Below the pieces are notes generated by a model that ran no database searches, was not told where the DNA came from, and saw only the letters and a program-made list of their open reading frames with translations. From contig NZ_JAAEDL010000016.1 in assembly GCF_018129005.1 (NCBI RefSeq), forward strand, positions 62,001 to 126,000: DNA of 64,000 bases, given 5' to 3'. Source of the stretch: Neoroseomonas eburnea (GTDB lineage: Bacteria; Pseudomonadota; Alphaproteobacteria; Acetobacterales; Acetobacteraceae). Positions 36,312-44,190 of the stretch are shown here, piece by piece; the first letter of the stretch is position 1, and every line of letters starts with the position of its first letter. A program made the position numbers and the translations under genes.

Positions 36312-37517
36312 TCAGATCTTCTCGGTGGGTTTGCAAAGCCGGGCGATCGCCGCGGCATCGAGCCCGGCCTCGCGCAGCACTTCCTCGGTATGTTCGCCGA
36401 GAAGCGGCGCGTGGCGGCGGATGGAGGGCGGCGAATCCGACCATTCCGACGGCACCGCGAGGCCGAGGATGGCGCCCTCGCTCGGATGCTCCATCTCGCG
36501 GAAATAGCCGATCGCGCGCAGGTGCTCGTCCTCGAGCAGGTCGGGGATGGCGGCCATGCGCGCCACCGGCACGTCGGCCTCGGCCAGCAGCGCCAGCCAT
36601 TCCTCGGTCGAGCGCGCGGCCAGCGTCTCGGCGAGGAAGCCATAGACCACGTCCACATGCCGCATCCGCTTGGCATAGGTGGCGAAGCGCGCATCCTCCA
36701 TCAGCTCGGACCGGCCGATGCAGCCGAGGAAGCGGCGCCACTGCGCGTCGTTGTAGAGCAGCAGGCAGACATGGCCGTCGGCGGTGCGGAAGGGCCGCCG
36801 CTCCCGCGACAGGCTGCGGGCATGGCCGAAGGGCCCCTCCGGCGGGCGGAAGGCAAGGCCGGCGAGATGCTCCCCCAGCACGAGTTCAAGCAGCCCCTCG
36901 AACATCGGCACGTCCACCCGCTGGCCGCGCCCGGTGCGTGCGCGATGCAGCAGCGCGCCGAGCACCGCATTGGCCAGTTGCAGCGCCACCACCCGGTCGG
37001 CCAGCACCAGCGGCGCGTAGCGCGGTTCCCCCGCGGCGATCGCCGACAGCGAGGCGATGCCCGCCATGCCCTGGATCAGGTCGTCATAGGCCGGCCGGTC
37101 GGCATAGGGGCCGCGCTGGCTGAAGCCGAAGGCGCCCGCATAGACGATGCCGGGATTGACCGCGGCCACCGCGTCGTGCCCGAGCCCGAGCCTGTCCATC
37201 GCCGCCGGCCGCAGGTTGTAGATCAGCGCATCCGCCCCGCGCGCGAGCGCGAGCACCGCCTGCCGCCCTTCCTCCCGCTTGAGGTCGAGCACCACCGAGC
37301 GCTTGTTGCGGTTGGCATGGAGGAACATGTGCCCCATCCCCGCCCCGCGCGCCGGCCCGGAGTTCCGCATGATGTCGCCGTCCGGCGCCTCGACCTTGAT
37401 GATGTCGGCGCCGTAGTCGCCGAGGATCTGCGTCGCATAGGGCCCGACGATCAGCGTGCTGAGGTCGAGGATCCGCATCCCCGCCAGGGGGCCGGTCGCG
37501 GCGGCGGGCGCGCTCAT
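36312..37517 (-). CDS. Class III (CaiB/BaiF-type) CoA-transferase
   Basis: 401 residues. MRILDLSTLIVGPYATQILG and HANRNKRSVVLDLKREEG are close to the enzymes at 39458 and 48258 (all with NxNRNKRS), forming a subgroup within the window. The catalytic aspartate is in LVLADRVVALQ. It begins at an ATG overlapping the GntR stop (ATGA), so regulator and enzyme are translated together, suggesting that this enzyme's substrate or product is the GntR ligand. Confidence 0.88.
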   Translation of the reverse strand: MSAPAAATGPLAGMRILDLSTLIVGPYATQILGDYGADIIKVEAPDGDIMRNSGPARGAGMGHMFLHANRNKRSVVLDLKREEGRQAVLALARGADALIYNLRPAAMDRLGLGHDAVAAVNPGIVYAGAFGFSQRGPYADRPAYDDLIQGMAGIASLSAIAAGEPRYAPLVLADRVVALQLANAVLGALLHRARTGRGQRVDVPMFEGLLELVLGEHLAGLAFRPPEGPFGHARSLSRERRPFRTADGHVCLLLYNDAQWRRFLGCIGRSELMEDARFATYAKRMRHVDVVYGFLAETLAARSTEEWLALLAEADVPVARMAAIPDLLEDEHLRAIGYFREMEHPSEGAILGLAVPSEWSDSPPSIRRHAPLLGEHTEEVLREAGLDAAAIARLCKPTEKI

Positions 37518-38251
37518 CGCCCCGGCATCCCCGGCGCGGCGGCCCCGCGCCCCTTCAGCGCGCCAAGGTAGTGGCGATGCACCGCGCGCAGGCTGCGGAC
37601 CAGCTCGGCCACCGCGCTGTCGCGCCGCCCGGCGCGCAGGTGGCGCAGCAGCCGCCGGCGGGAGGCGATGACGTCCATCTCCGTCACCGGCCCGACGCGC
37701 TGGGCGAATTCGCGCAGGATGTCGAGCAGCGCCTTCATCACCACCACCAGCACCGTGTTGCCGGTCAGGGTGGCGAGCAATTCGTGGAAGCGGATGTTCA
37801 GCGCCACCTTGGCGGCGTTGTCGCCCGCCTCGGTGGCGCACTCGGCGGCGGCGACGTTGTCCTCGAGCAGCGCGAGCCCGGCCTCGTCGAGCCGGTCGCA
37901 GACGAGGCGCAGCACGACCGTCTCGATCTCGAGCCGCGCCTCGGTCAGTTCCGCAAGCGAGATGCCGCCCACGTAGAACATGCCGCGCAGCGCCTCGGCC
38001 ACCGCCTCGGGCCGGCCTCCGGAGACGAAGGCGCCGCCGGTCGCCCCCTTACGCAGATGCAGCAGCCCGACCGATTCCATCGCGCGCAGCGCCTCGCGCA
38101 CCGCATGGCGGCTGACCGCGAAGGCGTCGGCGAGTTCGCGCTCATTCGGCAGGCGGTCGCCGGCGCGCAGGTCGCCGCGGCGGATCCGCTCGGTGATCTG
38201 GCTCGATATCGCCTCGAAGGCGCGCTGCGTCTTGACTTCGGTCAGCAGCAT
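37514..38251 (-). CDS. GntR-family regulator, FCD (FadR) subgroup
   Basis: 245 residues from the ATG at 38251 (GGGTGG upstream); a TTG at 38299 and ATG at 38284 in the same frame lack binding sites. The N-terminal winged helix reads ITERIRRGDLRAGDRLPNER (residues ~18-37), then VSRHAVREALRAMESVGLL. The all-helical FCD ligand domain has RLEIETVVLRLVCDR and NIRFHELLATLTGN, with the metal/carboxylate-binding His and Asp positions expected in the group. It is the first gene of the long minus-strand catabolic unit and probably regulates it through the palindrome at 38297. Confidence 0.87.
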   Translation of the reverse strand: MLLTEVKTQRAFEAISSQITERIRRGDLRAGDRLPNERELADAFAVSRHAVREALRAMESVGLLHLRKGATGGAFVSGGRPEAVAEALRGMFYVGGISLAELTEARLEIETVVLRLVCDRLDEAGLALLEDNVAAAECATEAGDNAAKVALNIRFHELLATLTGNTVLVVVMKALLDILREFAQRVGPVTEMDVIASRRRLLRHLRAGRRDSAVAELVRSLRAVHRHYLGALKGRGAAAPGMPGR

Positions 38252-38296
38252 CGACGTCCACCCATCACGCTGCGGCGCCGGCATGGGCGCCGCAGT

Positions 38297-38305
38297 CAAT
38301 CATTG
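38297..38305. promoter_or_regulatory. Candidate operator CAATCATTG upstream of GntR
   Basis: The 9-base palindrome lies 46 bases upstream of the GntR start. The same CAATNATTG core overlaps the promoter at 13576-13584, and both have a TCAAT-N-ATTGGA-N-CA pattern on the plus strand. Such AT-containing sequence stands out in DNA this rich in GC. Confidence 0.4.
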
Positions 38306-38357
38306 GAGCAATCAGGATCGCACGCGGCCCGGCATGCGGCAAGGGGCGCGGCGGAGG

Positions 38358-39341
38358 CTATTCCGGGCGGATGTCGGCGCGGCGGATCAGCTCCGCCCAG
38401 CGGTCGCGCTCGCGCTGCATGTAGGCGCCGGCCTGTTCCGAGCTCAGATCCGTGCGCGGCTCGGCGCCGAGGGAGAGGTAGTAGCGGCGCGCCTCCTCGG
38501 TCCGGGCCACCCGCGCGGTCTCGGTGTGCAGCCTGCCGACGATCTCGCCCGGCAGGCCGGCGGGCCCGACCAGCGCGATCCAGGAGAACACCTCGTAGCC
38601 GGGCACGCCGGCCTCGGCGATGGTCGGCACCTCGGGCAGCACCGCGCTGCGCGCGGTGCCGGTGACGCCGAGGGCGCGCAACCGCCCCGCGCGGATCGCC
38701 TCCACCGCCGGCGGCAGGTTGCTGAACATCATCTCGACATGGCCGCCCATCACGTCCGACAGCGCCGGACCGGTGCCACGATAGGGCACATGAGTCATCT
38801 GCACGCCGGCGGTCACGTTGAACATCTCGCCCGAAAGATGCTGCGACTGCCCGATCCCCGCCGAGGCGAAGCGCAGCGCGCCGGGCCGCGCCTTGGCCAG
38901 CGCCACCAGCTCGGCGACGTTGCGCGCCGGGACCGCAGGGTGGACCACCAGCACGTTCGGATAGACGGCGACCAGCGAGATCGGCGCGAGGTCGCGCGCG
39001 ACGTCGTAGGGCAGGCGCGGATAGAGGCCGGGATTGATGCCCAGCGGGCCGATATTGCCCATCAGCAGCGTGTGCCCGTCCGGCGCCGCGCGCGCGACAT
39101 GCTCGGTGCCTACGATGCCGCCCGCGCCCGGCCTGTGGTCCATCACGAAGGGCTGCCCCCAGGCCTGCTGCATGGCGTCTCCGATCAGCCGCACGAAGCC
39201 GTCGGTCAGCCCCCCGGGCGCCGAAGGAATGACGACGCGCACCACGCGCAAGGGATAGGCGGCTTCTGTCTGAGCAGCGCCGGTGCGCGCGCCCGCAAGG
39301 CCGGGCATGGACAGTAGGACCGCGCGTCGTGAAGGATGCAT
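38358..39341 (-). CDS. Bug/TctC-type solute-binding protein
   Basis: 327 residues with leader HPSRRAVLLSMPGLAG and mature start YPLRVVRVVIPSAPGGLTD. The first-lobe loop is SAPGGLTDGFVRLIGDAM, and the second lobe has THVPYRGTGPALSDVMGGHV. It is divergent from the CoA-transferase at 39458 across 116 bases and lies 106 bases upstream of GntR on the same strand. Either arrangement would tie its expression to a CoA-transferase. GAGAGGAAACC precedes the chosen ATG. Confidence 0.85.
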   Translation of the reverse strand: MHPSRRAVLLSMPGLAGARTGAAQTEAAYPLRVVRVVIPSAPGGLTDGFVRLIGDAMQQAWGQPFVMDHRPGAGGIVGTEHVARAAPDGHTLLMGNIGPLGINPGLYPRLPYDVARDLAPISLVAVYPNVLVVHPAVPARNVAELVALAKARPGALRFASAGIGQSQHLSGEMFNVTAGVQMTHVPYRGTGPALSDVMGGHVEMMFSNLPPAVEAIRAGRLRALGVTGTARSAVLPEVPTIAEAGVPGYEVFSWIALVGPAGLPGEIVGRLHTETARVARTEEARRYYLSLGAEPRTDLSSEQAGAYMQRERDRWAELIRRADIRPE

Positions 39342-39457
39342 GGCAGGTTTCCTCTCCACATTGGCTGGCGCGTCGCGCACCGTGCCTGCACACTACGGAA
39401 GCCGGCGCGCGCGCGTCCAGCGTCGCCGCCGGCCTGCATCAGGGGAAGGAAGACTCC

Positions 39458-40681
39458 ATGGCCACTGCGGCGCTTGACGGTATTCGCGTGCTCGATCTCT
39501 CCTCTGTTCTGATGGGGCCCGTCGCCGCGCAGATCCTTGGCGACATGGGCGCCGACGTCATCAAGGTCGAGCCGCCCGAAGGCGATTCCGTGCGCGGCAT
39601 CGGGCCGATGCGCAATCCCGGCATGGGGCCGCTCTTCCTCAACGCCAACCGCAACAAGCGCAGCCTCGTGCTCGACCTCAAGCGGGCGGAAGGACGGCAG
39701 GCGCTGCTGCGCCTCACCGGGCACGCCGACGTGCTGATCACCAACATCCGCCCCGCGGCGATGGCGCGGCTCGGCCTCGGCGCCGAGGCGGTGCGCGCGG
39801 TCAATCCGCGCCTCATCTACGTCGCCGCCGTCGGCTTCGGCCAGGACGGCCCCTATGCCGCGCGCCCGGCCTTCGACGACCTGATCCAGGGCATCGCCTC
39901 GGTCCCCTCGCTGATCGCCCTGGCGGGGGACGGCGTGCCGCGCTACATCCCGCTCGCCATCATGGACCGCCATGTCGGCGCCACCGTCGCCAATGCAGCG
40001 CTCGGCGCCCTGGTGCATCGCGGCCGCACCGGCGAAGGCCAGGCGATCGAGGTGCCGATGTTCGAGACCGTCACCCAGCTCGTGCTCGGCGACCACATGG
40101 GCGGTCTCGCCTATGACCCGCCGGTCGGCCACCCGGGCTATCCGCGTTCCCTCGCGCCCGAGCGCCACCCCTACGCGACGACCGACGGCTATGTCTGCGC
40201 CATGGTCTATACCGACCGCCACTGGCGCAGCTTCTTCGAACTGGTCGGCCGGCCCGAGGTGATGGAGCGCGACCCGCGCTTCGCCAGCCTGACCAGCCGC
40301 ACCATCCATGCGCGCGAGATCCACGCCATGCTCGAGGAGGAGCTGCGCCACCGCAGCACCGCCGACTGGCTGGCCGCCTTCGAGCGCGCCGACATCCCGG
40401 CGACGCCGCTCAACACGCTCGAGACGCTGCTCGATGATCCGCACCTCGCGCAGGTCGGCATGTTCCGCTGGACCGACCACCCGAGCGAGGGGCGCGTCCG
40501 CGCCATGCGCCCGCCCGCCGCCAACTGGAGCGCGACGCCGCCGGCGATCCGCCGCCACGCGCCGCGGCTCGGCGAGCACAGCGCGGAGCTGCTCGCCGAG
40601 CTCGGCTACGCCGAGGAGGAGATCGCCGCCCTCGCCGAGGCCGGCGTCACCCGCCTCGCGGCGCCTGCCGGCGCGCCTTGA
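39458..40681 (+). CDS. Class III (CaiB/BaiF-type) CoA-transferase
   Basis: 407 residues. IRVLDLSSVLMGPVAAQILG and NANRNKRSLVLDLKRAEG place it with the 36312 and 48258 enzymes. The catalytic aspartate lies in IPLAIMDRHVGATV. The C-terminal part has the usual HPSEGRVRAM and RRHAPRLGEHSAELL. It is a single-gene plus-strand unit, divergent from a Bug gene. AGGGGAAGGA precedes the ATG at 39458. Its last 35 bases overlap, tail to tail, the end of the crotonase on the other strand. Confidence 0.88.
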   Translation: MATAALDGIRVLDLSSVLMGPVAAQILGDMGADVIKVEPPEGDSVRGIGPMRNPGMGPLFLNANRNKRSLVLDLKRAEGRQALLRLTGHADVLITNIRPAAMARLGLGAEAVRAVNPRLIYVAAVGFGQDGPYAARPAFDDLIQGIASVPSLIALAGDGVPRYIPLAIMDRHVGATVANAALGALVHRGRTGEGQAIEVPMFETVTQLVLGDHMGGLAYDPPVGHPGYPRSLAPERHPYATTDGYVCAMVYTDRHWRSFFELVGRPEVMERDPRFASLTSRTIHAREIHAMLEEELRHRSTADWLAAFERADIPATPLNTLETLLDDPHLAQVGMFRWTDHPSEGRVRAMRPPAANWSATPPAIRRHAPRLGEHSAELLAELGYAEEEIAALAEAGVTRLAAPAGAP

Positions 40682-41444
40682 AGGCGCGCACCCGCTCGGC
40701 GAAGTCGGGCATGTCCTCGAGCACCGCCATGTGCGAGGACACCATGTCGAGATGCGCGCGCAGGTCCATCCGCATCCCCTGCTGCACCGCGCGCTTGGTG
40801 AAGCGGATGGCGGCGGCGGGCTGGCGGGCGATGCGCGCGGCGAGCGCGCGCGCCTCTGCCAGCGCCTGCCCGTCGGCCACGGCGCGGTTGACGAGGCCGA
40901 TGCGCTCCGCCTCCTCGGCGGCGATGGCATCGCCGGTCCACAGCAGTTCCAGCGCCTTCGGCACGCCGACCAGGCGCGGCAGGAACCAGCTGCCGCCATC
41001 GCCCGGCATCAGCCCCATGGCGATGTAGCTCTCGGCCAGCAGCACGCCGCGGTCGGCGATCCTGATGTCGCACATCAGCGCCATGTCGAGCCCGGCGCCG
41101 CGCGCCGTGCCGTTGAGCGCGGCGATCACCGGGCGGTCGATGCGCTCGAGGGTCAGCGCGATCGGGTGGACGCTGTCCCACAGGAAGCCCTTGCGATCCT
41201 CGGAGGAGGCATCGAGGAAGGATTCCAGCTCGTCCATCTCGCCGCCGGCGCAGAAGGCGCGGCCGGCCCCGGTCACCACCAGGGCGCGGATGGCGCCGTC
41301 GCGCTCGACGCGGTCGAGGCATTCGCGCCAGCGCAGCAGCATCGGCCGGTTGAAGGCGTTGAAGCGGTCCGGGCGGTTGAGGGTGAGCGTCGCCACCCCG
41401 CTCTCCGCATCCAGATCGAACAGTATCGGGTCCTTGTCGTCCAC
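40647..41444 (-). CDS. Crotonase-family protein, PaaG-like isomerase/hydratase
   Basis: 265 residues from a GTG at 41444 with AAGGAGTGAGAGC before it. AFCAGGEMDELESFL is the oxyanion segment. The first hydratase Glu is replaced by Asp (GAGLDMALMCD) and the second region reads AESYIAMGLMPGDGGSWFLPRL, as in PaaG-type isomerases where the aspartate of PxDGG acts. So isomerisation or hydration of an unsaturated acyl-CoA is likely, with substrate unknown. It is the terminal gene of the minus-strand unit, 4 bases after the SDR. Confidence 0.77.
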   Translation of the reverse strand: MDDKDPILFDLDAESGVATLTLNRPDRFNAFNRPMLLRWRECLDRVERDGAIRALVVTGAGRAFCAGGEMDELESFLDASSEDRKGFLWDSVHPIALTLERIDRPVIAALNGTARGAGLDMALMCDIRIADRGVLLAESYIAMGLMPGDGGSWFLPRLVGVPKALELLWTGDAIAAEEAERIGLVNRAVADGQALAEARALAARIARQPAAAIRFTKRAVQQGMRMDLRAHLDMVSSHMAVLEDMPDFAERVRAFKARRQAPRGG

Positions 41445-41448
41445 GCTC

Positions 41449-42342
41449 TCACTCCTTCGGCGCCGGGGCGGCGCCCTGCGGGATCCTGAAATAGTCGGGC
41501 CGGCCGATCGGCCAGGGGTCGCCCCAGAGCTGCTGCCCGCCATCCACCGTGACCACCTCGCCGGTGACGAACTTGCCCGATGGCGCGGCGAGGTAGCAGC
41601 ACGCCTCGGCAATGTCCTGCGCGTCGCCGGCGCGCAGCATCGGGTTGGATTCGTAGAAGCTCGCCGCCCCTTCCGGCGGATAGAGGTTGAAGGCGGAGGT
41701 CTCGACGCAGCCCGGCGCGACGCAGTTCACCCGGATGCGGTGCGGCGCCCATTCCACCGCGACGCTCTTCGAGACATAGACCACGCCCGCGCGCGCCGCG
41801 CAGGTATGGGCGATGCCGGGCATGCCGCGCCAGATGTCGGCGACGATGTTGACGATGGCGCCGGGCCGCCTGGCGGCCACCCAGGCGCGCGCGGCCGCCT
41901 GCATCATGTACCAGGTGCCGTTGAGGTTGGTGTCGATGACCGCGTTCCAGCCCTTGACCGTGTAGTCGAGCGCGGCCTGCGGGAACTGCCCGCCGGCGTT
42001 GTTCACCAGCAGGTCGAGCCCGCCCGCCTCGGCCCAGACGAGTTCGATCAGCGCCTGCACCTGCGCGGGGTCGCGGATGCTCATCGGCACCGCGATCACC
42101 TCGGCGCCGAGGCCGCGCAGCAGTCCCGCCGCCGCCTCCAGCCGCTCCGGATTGCGCCCGCAGATCGCCAGCCGCGCACCGAGCCGCGCGAACAGCGTCG
42201 CGACCGCCTTGCCAAGCCCGCTGCCGGCGCCGGAGACCAGCACCGTCTGCCCGGCGAACAGCCCCGGCCGAAAGACCGTCGGCTGCGCCAGCAGCTCCGC
42301 GTCGTCGAAACCATAACGCTTCGGTGTGGCGGAACTCTCCAT
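41449..42342 (-). CDS. SDR resembling trans-2-enoyl-CoA reductase (PECR group)
   Basis: 297 residues (start at 42342, the ATG best spaced from GAGGAGC; 42348 is possible). Cofactor motif SGAGSGLGKA, then NNAGGQFPQAALDYTVKGW and VIDTNLNGTWYMM, which match the peroxisomal enoyl-CoA reductase group rather than ordinary ketoreductases. In the active-site helix AARAGVVYVSKSVAVEWA the Tyr of YxxxK is replaced by Val with a Tyr shifted one place, as in bacterial relatives of this group. It probably reduces an enoyl- or dienoyl-CoA. It follows a Bug gene by 11 bases. Confidence 0.75.
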   Translation of the reverse strand: MESSATPKRYGFDDAELLAQPTVFRPGLFAGQTVLVSGAGSGLGKAVATLFARLGARLAICGRNPERLEAAAGLLRGLGAEVIAVPMSIRDPAQVQALIELVWAEAGGLDLLVNNAGGQFPQAALDYTVKGWNAVIDTNLNGTWYMMQAAARAWVAARRPGAIVNIVADIWRGMPGIAHTCAARAGVVYVSKSVAVEWAPHRIRVNCVAPGCVETSAFNLYPPEGAASFYESNPMLRAGDAQDIAEACCYLAAPSGKFVTGEVVTVDGGQQLWGDPWPIGRPDYFRIPQGAAPAPKE

Positions 42343-42353
42343 GCCCATGCTCC

Positions 42354-43331
42354 TCATTCGACCCTGGCGCCCGAGATGCGGACCATCTCCTGCCAGCGCG
42401 GCAATTCGCTCTGGATGAAGGCGCGCGTTTCCTCCGGCGTGCTGGCGCGCCAGCACGCCCCCACCTCGATCGCCCGGCGCGCCATCTCGGGGCCCGCCGT
42501 CAGCTCGCGCACCAGCTCGGCCAGGCGCGCGACGATGCGCGGCGGCGTGCCGGCCGGGAAGCTCCAAGTGCTCCAGGGCATGACCACGAAATCCGCGACG
42601 CCGGCCTCGGCCATGGTCGGCACCTCGGGCGGGGTGGGCCAGCGCTGGTCGGCGGTGATGGCGAGCGCGCGCACCTTGCCCTCCTGGATCACCGGCATGT
42701 AGGAGGCGAGCCCGTCGATGGCGAAGTGGATGTCGCCCGAGAGCATCGCCGGGATGGTCTGGGCGGCGCCGCGGAAGGGCACATGGGTGGCCTCGATCCC
42801 GTTGCGCGCGGCGAACAGCGCCCCCGACAGGTGGATCGTCGTGCCGACCCCCGAGGAGCCGTAGGAAATGCCGCCGGGCCGCGCCTTCGCCCAGGCGACG
42901 AATGAGGCGATGTCGCGCGCCGGCACATGCTGCTCCGGCACCACGGCGACGTTGGGGAAATCCCACACCAGGCTCGCCGGCACGAGGTCGCGGTCCGGGT
43001 CGAAAGGCAGCCGGGCATAGAGGAAGCGGTTGATGGCGTAGATGCTGATCGGCAGCATCGCGATGGTGTGCCCGTCCGGCGCCGAGCGCGCGAGCGCCTC
43101 GGCGCTGATGTTGCCGCCCGCCCCGGGCCGGTTCTCCACCACCCACATCTGCCCGGTGCGTGCCTGCATCCGTTCGGCGAGGATGCGCGTGAGCACGTCC
43201 ACCGAGCCGCCGGGCGGGAAGCCGACGATGACGCGCACGGTGCGCGAGGGCCATTCGGCGCCCTGGGCGCGCAGGCCGGGCGCGGCGAGGCTGCCCACGG
43301 CGGCGAGCAGCAGGCTGCGGCGATGGGTCAC
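42354..43331 (-). CDS. Bug/TctC-type solute-binding protein
   Basis: 325 residues from a GTG that overlaps the IclR stop (GTGA at 43328-43331). Leader THRRSLLLAAVGSLAAP; mature start WPSRTVRVIVGFPPGGSVD. It has unusual VWDFPNVAVVPEQHVPARDI in the hinge and ATHVPFRGAAQTIPAMLSGD, so its ligand probably differs from those of the four-gene array upstream. Translational coupling to the regulator suggests that IclR senses the same compound or its CoA ester. Confidence 0.85.
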   Translation of the reverse strand: MTHRRSLLLAAVGSLAAPGLRAQGAEWPSRTVRVIVGFPPGGSVDVLTRILAERMQARTGQMWVVENRPGAGGNISAEALARSAPDGHTIAMLPISIYAINRFLYARLPFDPDRDLVPASLVWDFPNVAVVPEQHVPARDIASFVAWAKARPGGISYGSSGVGTTIHLSGALFAARNGIEATHVPFRGAAQTIPAMLSGDIHFAIDGLASYMPVIQEGKVRALAITADQRWPTPPEVPTMAEAGVADFVVMPWSTWSFPAGTPPRIVARLAELVRELTAGPEMARRAIEVGACWRASTPEETRAFIQSELPRWQEMVRISGARVE

Positions 43332-44185
43332 GACGCTCTTGCTCCCTTGGCTTGGTTGGCCGGCTTGCGCCGGTGAGGCATGAGGGTGGCGGGCGGGCCG
43401 GCGCCGCGCTCCGAGGCGCGCGCCGCCGCCTCGCGCAGCAGCGCGGTCAGCCGCGGCATCTCGTGCTCGAAGCGGTCGGCCGGGGCGCCGACCAGCAGCG
43501 CGCGCGAGACCCCGCCATCGGCGTCGAAGACGGGCGCGGCGCAGCCGGCCGCCCCGCGCACGGTCTCGCCCACGGTGACGCTGATGCCGTCCCGCCGCGT
43601 CTGCGCGAGAATGCGCCGCAGCGCCGCCCGGTCGGTCACGGTCAGCGGCGTCAGCGCGCGCAGCGGCGTCGTTTCGAGGTATTGCTCGCGGAACGCCTCG
43701 TCCTGGAAGGCGAGCAGCAGGCGGCCCGCCGCCGAGCAGTACAGCGGCCGCGTCGAGCCGGGCGGCACCACGTAGCGGACCGGCTGGCGGCTGTCGATGC
43801 ATTCGGCATACACGACGAGCCCGGCCTCGCGGTCGATAGTGGTAAGGATCACCGTCTCGCCGCTGCGCTCGGCAAGCCATTCCATCGCGGCGCGGAGCTG
43901 CTCGGGGAGCCGCCTCGCCGCCAGCATCGCCGCGGCGAGGCGGAAGGCCTCCGGCCCCAGCCGGTAGCGCCCCGCGCCATGAAGCAGGAAGCCGTCCTCG
44001 GCGAGGGGGCGCAGCAGCGCGAGCAGGCTGCTTTTCGGGCTGCCGAGCGCGGCGCTGAGTTCCGCCAGCGGCAGCCCTTCCGGCGCCGCCGCGACGGCGG
44101 CGAAGATGCCGAGCGTGCGGCCGAGCGCGCGCGGCGGCCCCGCCTCCTCGGCGGCTGCGGGACCATGGCGGCGCGCGGCGGGCAC
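43328..44185 (-). CDS. IclR-family transcriptional regulator
   Basis: 285 residues from a GTG at 44185, 5 bases after the upstream Bug stop. N-terminal winged helix: LGRTLGIFAAVAAAPEGLPL, then LSAALGSPKSSLLALLRPLA. The C-terminal effector domain (about residues 95-270) shows PGSTRPLYCSAAGRLLLAF and DGISVTVGETVRGAAGCAAP, both standard. It lies inside, not at the head of, a run of Bug genes, an uncommon position. It may control the divergent operator region at 51200-51279 at the head of this unit, or an internal promoter. Confidence 0.85.
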   Translation of the reverse strand: MPAARRHGPAAAEEAGPPRALGRTLGIFAAVAAAPEGLPLAELSAALGSPKSSLLALLRPLAEDGFLLHGAGRYRLGPEAFRLAAAMLAARRLPEQLRAAMEWLAERSGETVILTTIDREAGLVVYAECIDSRQPVRYVVPPGSTRPLYCSAAGRLLLAFQDEAFREQYLETTPLRALTPLTVTDRAALRRILAQTRRDGISVTVGETVRGAAGCAAPVFDADGGVSRALLVGAPADRFEHEMPRLTALLREAAARASERGAGPPATLMPHRRKPANQAKGARAS

Positions 44186-44190
44186 CTTGC

